Source: Oscillospiraceae bacterium NTUH-002-81 (GTDB taxonomy: Bacteria > Bacillota > Clostridia > Lachnospirales > Lachnospiraceae). From it: DNA of 64,000 bases. How positions within the stretch are numbered: the first letter of the stretch is position 1; each line of letters opens with the position of its first letter. A program made the translations under genes and the position numbers. Below the pieces are notes generated by a model. The model saw nothing but the letters and a program-made list of their open reading frames with translations, made no database searches and had not been told where the DNA came from. The DNA is taken from assembly GCA_032620915.1 (NCBI GenBank), contig CP136052.1, positions 3,558,425-3,622,424 on the forward strand, given 5' to 3'. This document shows, one piece after another, positions 55,853-62,486 of this stretch.

Positions 55853-57136
55853 ATGGCAGTTATCAATATCAATAGAAATCAATTTGAAGAAATGGTGCAT
55901 AGCGGAAAAACTGTTCTGGTGGAATTTTCAGCCCCTTGGTGCGTATATTGCCGCCGTCTGGCTCCGGCATTGGAAAGCGTGGCTGAGGAATATAAGGATA
56001 CGCTGGTATTCACTGCGGTTAACATTGATGATGAGCCGGAATTGGCTGAGGCCGAAGCTATAGAAGTTGTCCCTACTCTGCTGATCTATCACAGCGAACA
56101 GGCTCTTGGCTCTATCGTCGCTCCGGAATCCAGGGCGCAGTTGGTGGCGTTCATTGAAGAAACTTTACAGCACCAGACGCAGGAAGCAACTACTGTGCAG
56201 CATATTTACGACATGATCGTGGTAGGAGGTGGTCCCGGCGGCTATACCGCAGCCCTTTATGCCGCCAGAGCAGGTATGAACACCGTGGTTTTAGAGAAGT
56301 TATCCGCTGGTGGGCAGATGGCTCTGACCGAGCAAATCGACAACTATCCCGGCTTCGAGGATGGTATCGACGGCTTCTCTCTGGGAGAAAAGATGAAGCG
56401 AGGAACGGAACGATTTGGAGTGGAAACCAAGCTGACTGAGGTGCTGTCCCTGGAACTGTCCGGTTCTATAAAGAAAGCGGTGACCAGCGAAGGCCCTATG
56501 TACGCAAAGACCATTGTGCTCGCTACCGGAGCTGGCCCCAGAGAGCTGGGTGTTGATGGTGAACAGGAGTTAATCGGCAAGGGTGTCCACTACTGCGCAG
56601 CCTGTGACGGAATGTTCTATCGGAACAAAACGGTTGTCATCGCAGGAGGTGGCAATACCGCTGCGGCGGATGCCCTTATCCTCTCCCGTATCTGCAAAAA
56701 AGTCATCGTCGTTCACCGGAGAGATACCTTAAAAGCAACAAAGATCTACCATGAGCCTTTGATGAAAACGGAAAATGTAGAATTCCTCTGGGACAGTGAG
56801 ATCGTCACACTGCTCCATAACGAAAAGCTGACCGGTATCCAGACTCGGAATGTGAAAACCGGAGAGGAAAGCACGCTTGCTTGCGACGGTGTGTTTGTCA
56901 GCGTCGGAAGAAAACCTTCCACCGAATTGGTGAAAGATCAGATTACGATTGATCCGGCTGGATACATTATCGCAGATGAGAGTACCTGCACCAACATCCC
57001 CGGTGTATTCGCCGTTGGGGATGTCCGCACAAAGGCATTGCGGCAGGTCGTGACTGCTGTAGCCGATGGGGCAACCGCTGTTCACTATGCAGAGGAATAT
57101 TTAGCAGGAGGAATACGAGATGAAAGAAAATATTAA
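55853..57136 (+). CDS. Thioredoxin-thioredoxin reductase fusion protein
   Basis: Start ATG 55853 behind AAAGGAG (an ATG at 55823 has no ribosome site). 427 residues. Residues 1-105 are a thioredoxin with an altered active site, APWCVYCRRL instead of WCGPC, and cis-Pro VVPTL. Residues about 120-427 are a low-molecular-weight thioredoxin reductase: FAD (VVGGGPGGYTAALYAARAG), redox pair HYCAACDG, NADPH (VIAGGGNTAAADALI), and FAVGDVRTKALRQVVTAVADGA. Fusions with the thioredoxin at the N-terminus are less usual than the mycobacterial C-terminal type. It moves NADPH electrons to disulfides, here perhaps to the membrane proteins encoded next. Confidence 0.93.
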   Translation: MAVININRNQFEEMVHSGKTVLVEFSAPWCVYCRRLAPALESVAEEYKDTLVFTAVNIDDEPELAEAEAIEVVPTLLIYHSEQALGSIVAPESRAQLVAFIEETLQHQTQEATTVQHIYDMIVVGGGPGGYTAALYAARAGMNTVVLEKLSAGGQMALTEQIDNYPGFEDGIDGFSLGEKMKRGTERFGVETKLTEVLSLELSGSIKKAVTSEGPMYAKTIVLATGAGPRELGVDGEQELIGKGVHYCAACDGMFYRNKTVVIAGGGNTAAADALILSRICKKVIVVHRRDTLKATKIYHEPLMKTENVEFLWDSEIVTLLHNEKLTGIQTRNVKTGEESTLACDGVFVSVGRKPSTELVKDQITIDPAGYIIADESTCTNIPGVFAVGDVRTKALRQVVTAVADGATAVHYAEEYLAGGIRDERKY

Positions 57137-57335
57137 AAAATGGCTGAAGCCAATTCTATTTACCGTAGGCGGCGCTCTGGTCGGCCTTGCATATTACTAC
57201 TTTGTGGGATGCTCCACAGGAGCTTGTCCGCTGACTTCTAACCCGTTCATCACGATGGCCCATATGGGCTTTATCGGCTGGCTGTTGTCCGGTGTGTTCG
57301 GAAATGGGTGTAGCGGTTCATGCAATATGCAATAA
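57120..57335 (+). CDS. DUF6132-type small membrane protein
   Basis: 71 residues overlapping the end of the Trx-TrxR gene by 17 bp. Two membrane helices (ILFTVGGALVGLAYYYFVG and ITMAHMGFIGWLLSGVFG) with three or four Cys in CSTGACPLTSNP and GNGCSGSCNMQ. The family is uncharacterised but repeatedly sits with rhodaneses and thioredoxins, consistent with thiol or sulfur transfer at the membrane. Its last codons overlap the ccdA start. Confidence 0.75.
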   Translation: MKENIKKWLKPILFTVGGALVGLAYYYFVGCSTGACPLTSNPFITMAHMGFIGWLLSGVFGNGCSGSCNMQ

Positions 57336-57549
57336 CTTTCCTGGAGGGAATCATCACCTTCATATCGCCCTGCCTGCTTCCTATGCTGCCCATCTATATC
57401 TCCTATTTTGCAGGCGGTGGGCAACACACCACAAAAAGACTTTGTTGGACGCATTGGGATTTGTTAGTGGATTTACCGTAATTTTTGTAGCAATGGGCGC
57501 AGAAACCCTGCAGCGAGGAATTGACATGATTATTTCCGACAGGCGATGA
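57320..57549 (+). pseudogene. ccdA: CcdA-type cytochrome c biogenesis/thiol transporter, truncated
   Basis: ATG 57320 overlaps the DUF6132 gene. The frame reads MQYAITFLEGIITFISPCLLPMLPIYISYFAGG, the CcdA/DsbD helix 1 with the redox Cys-Pro, then breaks at an A5 run (57433-57437; six A give TTKKTLLDALGFVSGFTVIFVAMGA). It then ends in unrelated residues at TGA 57549, after about 75 codons; normal CcdA has over 200. So the gene is cut at the border with the mobile element. Intact, it would carry reducing power from thioredoxin across the membrane. Confidence 0.75.
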
Positions 57550-57576
57550 TCAGCATATTATATCGAAGTAAAATAT

Positions 57577-57617
57577 AAAAAAGCGGCCACGGTCTCACAC
57601 TCCAAAACGGAATGGAC
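57577..57617 (-). terminator. Intrinsic terminator after the relaxase
   Basis: Minus strand ATAGCCACGGTC ... GACCGTGGCCGCT followed by T6. Fifteen bases past the relaxase stop, close to the border with the redox island. Confidence 0.8.
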
Positions 57618-57631
57618 CGTGGCTATTTGCT

Positions 57632-59050
57632 TTAACGGAAGTTCTTCTTTTGCTCTTTCTCTTGTTCTTTTTCCTGCTCTTTCTGCCTGTCGATATTCAG
57701 AATCGTTTCAACCGTCCGTTTGGCAATCAGTAATTCTTCTTTCTCTTTTCTTATCTGACGGTACTCAGCGTAGTCTTGCTTTTTCTGGACTGCCAGCTGA
57801 TGAAATTCCTCATACAGAGATTGACTGGATGGAAGCTTTGTAATCTGCAATTCGTCAAAGGCTTGCTTCGCCGCTTTATGAATTGTGATTTCCTGACGGT
57901 GTTCCTCAAAGAACTTTTTGCTATATCCAGACTTGCGGTACTCGATATAGATTTGTCTTGTGTTGCGATAATTTTTGATGTGCTGCTGCAATGCCTGAAC
58001 CTCAACCATTCGTTTTTCTGCGGTCTTGATGGAATCAGACAATTCATCGAAACGGGCAGACAGCTTTTCAATATGAGCAGTCAGATCATCATAGTTGCCC
58101 AAGCCTTTTTCTTTCAGAAGAATGACGGTACGGGCGGCTTCTTTTCGGTTGAACTTCTTCGCCCACTTTTCATAACCGATGGTTTTACCTTCTGCCATCT
58201 TTGCCTGAATATCAATCAGCATCTGGAACTGCTTCGGGGCAGGAGCTTTGGCAAAGCCGCCTTTTGATTTATGCAGGTTCTTACCAGAGATAACAGCTTG
58301 AACTTCCTCTTTGCTATATCCTTCGCCCAGAGAACGCAGCCGAATGAAACGCTTCTGATTCTCGCCCTTGAACGCAGGCTGCTTTCCATCCTTGAACTCA
58401 AATCCCATGTTAGCCAGAGCCTGAGTGAAGCCATCGAAGCTCTTTGGTTTCTGCCTCAGCACCGCATCAATCGCATCACATAATTCGTCACGCTGGGTAC
58501 GCTTCTTGGGATAAACGGTTCTTTTCTGGCGCTCCCGATATGGCTTCGGTGTAATAATGGACAGACCGTGTTCCAGGCAAACCATATCGCTGAGTCTTTG
58601 AACGGCCAGACCAGAAAGGAAGAAATTCTTGAATTTCCGTGTGGCATCCAGCGAGGTCGAATTATAAATGATATGGTTGTGAATGTGAGATTTGTCGATG
58701 TGGGTCGCAACGATGAAAGCGTGTTTGCCCTTTGTCCATCGCATCGCTGTTTCATAGCCGACCTGGTTCGCTTCTTCCGGCGTGATTTCTCCCGGCTTAA
58801 AAGACTGGCGTATCTGGTATGCGATGATATTGTTCTTCTGCTGTCTGCCGGTAATATGTTGGTACTGCCGTTTGGAAAGCAGAAATTCTTCATCCGCTGT
58901 CTTTGGATCACACTCATAGGAGCTGATAAATTCTCCATCATTGGTTTTTGCGGCGTTTTGTGAGTAGTCGGTTCTGTCTGCCAAACATTGAGCGACGGTC
59001 TTTCCCTTATTCACATGAAGCGCAATCAATCTTGTTGCTGCCATTCTCAT
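57632..59050 (-). CDS. MobP-type relaxase (mobilization nuclease)
   Basis: Start ATG 59050 (MRMAATRLIALHVNKGK) after GGAAGGAAG. 472 residues. Nuclease domain in the first 200: GRQQKNNIIAYQIRQSFKPGEITPEEANQVGYETA and the metal site HIDKSHIHNHIIYNS, the HxDxxHxHNH pattern of VirD2/MobP relaxases; the catalytic Tyr is probably one of those in the N-terminal part. Residues 300-472 are a long coiled coil ending in EKEQEKEQEKEQKK repeats. It nicks oriT and leads the DNA strand into the conjugation channel. Same-strand neighbours upstream are mobC and cargo genes. Confidence 0.9.
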   Translation of the reverse strand: MRMAATRLIALHVNKGKTVAQCLADRTDYSQNAAKTNDGEFISSYECDPKTADEEFLLSKRQYQHITGRQQKNNIIAYQIRQSFKPGEITPEEANQVGYETAMRWTKGKHAFIVATHIDKSHIHNHIIYNSTSLDATRKFKNFFLSGLAVQRLSDMVCLEHGLSIITPKPYRERQKRTVYPKKRTQRDELCDAIDAVLRQKPKSFDGFTQALANMGFEFKDGKQPAFKGENQKRFIRLRSLGEGYSKEEVQAVISGKNLHKSKGGFAKAPAPKQFQMLIDIQAKMAEGKTIGYEKWAKKFNRKEAARTVILLKEKGLGNYDDLTAHIEKLSARFDELSDSIKTAEKRMVEVQALQQHIKNYRNTRQIYIEYRKSGYSKKFFEEHRQEITIHKAAKQAFDELQITKLPSSQSLYEEFHQLAVQKKQDYAEYRQIRKEKEELLIAKRTVETILNIDRQKEQEKEQEKEQKKNFR

Positions 59051-59106
59051 CACTTCCTTCCCAAAAAGAAAAAGCCACCGGTCGGTGACTTTTCTCTGAT
59101 ATTATC

Positions 59107-59391
59107 TTATGACCTGATAAATGCTCCCAGACTTTCTCCTATATTCTCAGCTTTCATAACAGCCCAAACGAGCAGGAACACCGCTGCTATTGTCGCAATT
59201 CCAAGAACCACAAGGATAAGCAGGGACTGCCATAAAGCCTTTACAATGCAGTAAATCGCAGAGCAGCCAATGACCAAAAGCAGTACGCCAATCACATAGG
59301 ACACAACGTTTGTAAGCAGATTTCCAAGGATGCAAATCAATTTTACAACGAACAGCACCGGCAGTGCCAATATCTTCAATACCAGCTTCAT
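59107..59391 (-). CDS. Small membrane protein of conjugative elements
   Basis: 94 residues, at least three membrane helices (LALPVLFVVKLICILGNLLTN, VSYVIGVLLLVIGCSAIYCIV, LLILVVLGIATIAAVFLLVWAV). No motif with known function. Such proteins often lie next to relaxase genes in Lachnospiraceae conjugative elements. 56 bp before the relaxase start, same strand. Confidence 0.7.
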   Translation of the reverse strand: MKLVLKILALPVLFVVKLICILGNLLTNVVSYVIGVLLLVIGCSAIYCIVKALWQSLLILVVLGIATIAAVFLLVWAVMKAENIGESLGAFIRS

Positions 59392-59465
59392 AGGTTCAAC
59401 CCCTTTCTTCTAACTACATTGTACAAGGGTATCTGCCATAACGCAATGATGTCAACCCTTATGTA

Positions 59466-59505
59466 AAAAGAAAGGACGCAAAGGATTCTATCTCCTCTGC
59501 GCCCT
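59466..59505 (-). terminator. Intrinsic terminator after the VOC gene
   Basis: Minus strand GGGCGCAGAGGA-GATAGAA-TCCTTTGCGTCC followed by TTTCTTTTT, 45 bp beyond the VOC gene stop. Confidence 0.75.
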
Positions 59506-59550
59506 AATATTTTCAGATTTTGTTCGTCAAACTGGGAGTTGTTTATTACT

Positions 59551-60003
59551 TTACAAAGGTTGCATCATCTCAAGAATGATTCCATCCGGGTCTCTGAAAT
59601 AAAACGCTCTGCTTTCCCCAAAGCCATCTGCCCTGAAATCGAAATGTTGCGGTTCAGACAAGCACTCCACATGATTTTCGATAAGGGTTTTGTAGACAGA
59701 ATCAATGTCATCCGTATAAAAGCACACTTCTGAGATAGATGTCGTAAACAAGTCTGATTGTTCTTTATGGATTTTGCTGTCTACAAACTGAATCAATTCA
59801 ACCGGTGGTGCTTCAAGAGCCTTCGAACCGTTCAAATATGCAACCCTTGCTTTACAATTTTCCTTACGGAACATTTTATCTGTTTCTTTGCCTTCCATGA
59901 AGATTTCCCCCTGAAATTCAAGCCCAAGAATATCTCTGTAGAAAGCAATCGAGCGATCCAAATCAGAAACGGTTAATCCAACGTGATAAATTCTCCCAAC
60001 CAT
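59551..60003 (-). CDS. VOC-family protein (glyoxalase/bleomycin resistance type)
   Basis: Start taken as ATG 60003 (MVGRIYHVGLTVSDLDRSIAFYRDILGLEF); an ATG at 60018 is also open. 150 residues with two beta-alpha-beta3 units: metal-ligand-type His in YHVGLTVSD, Glu in VELIQF, and the second unit EVCFYTDDIDSVYKTL ... AFYFRDPDGIILEMMQP. Family members act on small toxic molecules or antibiotics. It follows catP by 43 bp and likely shares its promoter, so it is cargo of the resistance unit. Substrate unknown. Confidence 0.88.
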   Translation of the reverse strand: MVGRIYHVGLTVSDLDRSIAFYRDILGLEFQGEIFMEGKETDKMFRKENCKARVAYLNGSKALEAPPVELIQFVDSKIHKEQSDLFTTSISEVCFYTDDIDSVYKTLIENHVECLSEPQHFDFRADGFGESRAFYFRDPDGIILEMMQPL

Positions 60004-60046
60004 ATTTTCCCTCTCCAATAATTTCTTTATTTCATCAAACTTGAAG

Positions 60047-60670
60047 TTAACTATTTATCAATTCTTGCAGTTCATCGACAAACCGGCAGATATGGAATCC
60101 ATCACATACCGCATGATGAACTTGAACTGCTAAAGGAAGCAAAATTCTCCCATCTTCCTCGTAATATTTCCCCAAGGTGAAAATAGGAATCAAATAATCA
60201 TATCCTTTCTGCAAATTCAGATTAAAACCATCAAATGTTGACCACGGTATCATAGATACCGTAAAAACATTTTCCGGAACATCTGGTTTTCCTATCATGC
60301 TGTGATTACTTCCATACCGTTGAATATCGTTTTCATAAGCCCTTGAAAATTCTTCAATGTTCAGCATATATTCAGTCCAAAGGTCAGAAAATGTCTCTGT
60401 GTCCTCATGAAATACGGTATAGCTTGGTAGCATCTCGTCATATATTCCCAATTCACCCGCTTGGTTGATTGCCGTTCTGAACTCCGGATGACGGTTTACG
60501 ATCGTTGTAAGATAATAAAGCATTGCAGGGTATAATTTCATTCGCTTCTTTTTTATTTGCGTAATATCCAATTTCACAGTCATACTGTATGTACAAGGTA
60601 CATTAGTAAAGTAGTGTTCAAAATATTCATTTCGCTTCCAACTACTTCTATCAATTTTTTCAAATACCAT
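60047..60670 (-). CDS. catP: Type A chloramphenicol O-acetyltransferase (CatP-like)
   Basis: 207 residues, the length of clostridial CatP. The catalytic His is in VQVHHAVCDGFHICRFV; the Asp-Arg pair and the PWSTFDGFNLNLQKGYDYLIPIFT stretch are intact. N-terminus MVFEKIDRSSWKRNEYF and core CTYSMTVKLDIT resemble CatP of Tn4451/Tn4453 closely as remembered, with scattered differences. It acetylates chloramphenicol with acetyl-CoA, giving resistance. It has its own promoter (60731-60759) and sits inside the mob region, between mobC and the relaxase, so it moved there as cargo. Confidence 0.93.
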   Translation of the reverse strand: MVFEKIDRSSWKRNEYFEHYFTNVPCTYSMTVKLDITQIKKKRMKLYPAMLYYLTTIVNRHPEFRTAINQAGELGIYDEMLPSYTVFHEDTETFSDLWTEYMLNIEEFSRAYENDIQRYGSNHSMIGKPDVPENVFTVSMIPWSTFDGFNLNLQKGYDYLIPIFTLGKYYEEDGRILLPLAVQVHHAVCDGFHICRFVDELQELINS

Positions 60671-60730
60671 CTAAGTTCCCTCACGAATTCCAATCTATCA
60701 ATCTGTTTCCTGGCGAATTTCTTTAACAAT

Positions 60731-60759
60731 ATTGTAGTGTATCAATGTGAATATTTCAA
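60731..60759 (-). promoter_or_regulatory. Promoter of catP
   Basis: Minus strand TTGAAA (60754-60759), 17-base spacer, TACAAT (60731-60736), 61 bp before the catP ATG. Confidence 0.75.
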
Positions 60760-60783
60760 CCAACGAAAGATATTTCCTTATGT

Positions 60784-60806
60784 AAAAGCCGCAGTCGAAA
60801 CTGCGA
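60784..60806 (-). terminator. Intrinsic terminator after mobC
   Basis: Minus strand GTCGCAGT-TTCG-ACTGCGGC followed by TTTTACAT, 21 bp beyond the restored mobC stop. Confidence 0.7.
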
Positions 60807-60826
60807 CTTCTCGACAAGTTGTCGGA

Positions 60827-61158
60827 TTACTGTATTGAGGACAGACGGACAAGGACTTCTTTCATATCCGTCCAAATCTCCTCCAGTCGTTTTTGCAAAT
60901 CCTCAATGTCGGCATGATAGATGCTCCCCGTTTCATTCGCTCGCTTTGCGTACTGGTTCAGATTGTTGGAGCAGATTCGCAAAGGGAAACCAGAGCTTTC
61001 ACATCCTGCAAATCCAGTCTGATGCAGTACCCATCCATCGCCATTTTCCGCAGATAGGCTCCCATGCTGCGGATGCCAAGCTCGTCCATCTTCTCATGGA
61101 TTCGCTCGACCTCCTCTTTGGATGCAAGGAAATGAACATCCTGGTCTCGCTTTGTCAT
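60827..61158 (-). pseudogene. mobC: MobC-like relaxosome accessory protein, frameshifted
   Basis: ATG 61158 overlaps the helicase stop (TAATG). It reads MTKRDQDVHFLASKEEVERIHEKMDELGIRSMGAYLRKMAMDGYCIRLD, a ribbon-helix-helix MobC. It then ends early at 60958; with one more A in the run 60981-60983 (plus strand), it goes on RICSNNLNQYAKRANETGSIYHADIEDLQKRLEEIWTDM to a stop at 60827, the full 110 residues. MobC helps the relaxase open oriT. Here a base is missing rather than extra; error or real cannot be told. Confidence 0.75.
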
Positions 61159-62265
61159 TACAACACCTCCTCACGGGTTTCAGAGTATTTTGCAGGCGGG
61201 ATATGCTCCGCTTTGGATTTCAGATCAGCCAACACAGAAGGACGCTCTGGCTCGCTCCTTTCGTCACGATTTTCCGCAGAGTCCTCCATATTCAGGGCTG
61301 CATCCAGTTCTGCCAGTCGCTGACTTTTTGTTGCCAGCTCTGCTTCCTGCGGAAACGGTTTTCCAACCTCCGCCTTGGCTGCTTCCTGCTGATTGTAGAG
61401 GTTATTCAACTGCTCATTGGCTCGTTCTAAGCGCTCAGGAATGCCTGCAAGGGCATTGTCCAGTCGGGTGATATTTCCTCGTGCATCCGTGCCAAGGGCT
61501 ACTCTGTGGCTCACAGTGCCCTTCAGGGTCACATCGAACTCGTTTCGGAAGCTGTCAAAAGAAAGCTCCATCTGAAAGCCACGGTAACTGCCAAGCGGAA
61601 CCGGATCGGCGCTTTTGGTATCCTTACAAGCCGCAAGGAGGATTTCACCGGCATCTGCCTTTTCGGTGTAGGCTTTGCCCATGATTTCCATGCCGCAAAA
61701 GCCATCGGCAATCTGTGGGTGTGCTTCCACGGTTTTAATATCAGCTTCAAAGCCATGAATATAGCCTGTCTGCTTTTCAATCTCAGCCGGGAAGTATTTC
61801 AGGAGCTTATCTTCCATGCGGTACTGCTGGCTCTGGTGGTCAGCTTTCAGCACCTTCAGCCTTGCCACATCAATGTCCAAGTCCATCTTTTCCTTGATAA
61901 GCGGATTGCCGGCACACAGCGCCTTGATCTCCGCATAGGACAGTGCCTGCTCGTCCACATCGTCACAGGAGCGAACCGGTGATTTGGAGGTCATAATCTG
62001 AGAAATAAACTTCTGCTTGTTTTCCAAGGTCTGATACAGGTAGGCATCGAAGGTTCCCTCGGTCACATACTGATACACCTGAACCTCTTTGTTTCGGTTG
62101 CCCTGACGGATGATACGACCATTTCTCTGGGTCATATCAGACGGACGCCAGCCCACATCCAGGTGGTGAACTGCCACCAGTTTGTCCTGGACGTTGGTTC
62201 CTGCGCCCATCTTTTGCGTACTGCCAAGCAGCACTCGCACCTGCCCGGTACGAACCTTGGCAACC
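61158..62265 (-). pseudogene. C-terminal fragment of a large SNF2-like helicase of conjugative elements
   Basis: About 365 codons carrying the helicase C-terminal motifs V and VI: VRVLLGSTQKMGAGTNVQDKLVAVHHLDVGWRPSDMTQRNGRIIRQGN, then a long tail (KSPVRSCDDVDEQALSYAEIKAL; GSYRGFQMELSF; a coiled coil near the end). Full-length proteins of this type (often with a methylase part) exceed 2000 residues, so the whole front is gone. The border lies near 62260, where the frame runs into the start of a Cys-rich gene. No own start. Ends at TAA overlapping mobC. Confidence 0.8.
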
Positions 62266-62478
62266 AATGCACGGGTGATCTCGCCCATAGGGACAGCCAT
62301 CACATTCTGACTTGGGTTTCGGCGGCAAAGAGATTAAGTAGTAGCAATTATCTCTACCCAGACGGCAACCCTTTCTGCCATTCGTCCAGAAGTAACAGTA
62401 ATGACAGTCGCTCGGCTTGTCTGCGGCATAAACAGGCTTGCTCAAATAAAACACCTCCCATCTCTTGTATTTGCCCAT
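62262..62478 (-). pseudogene. Cys-rich small protein of conjugative elements, 3'-truncated and joined to the helicase
   Basis: From ATG 62478 (or TTG 62445, 8 bp after GGGAGG) it reads AADKPSDCHYCYFWTNGRKGCRLGRDNCYYLI ... CDGCPYGRDHPCIG, four Cys pairs in a zinc-finger-like pattern, a gene type common in Lachnospiraceae mobile elements. At CIG it runs into the helicase in another frame, so a deletion joined the two. The intron 3' end lies just upstream of the ATG. Confidence 0.6.
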
Positions 62479-62486
62479 GGTTTGGG

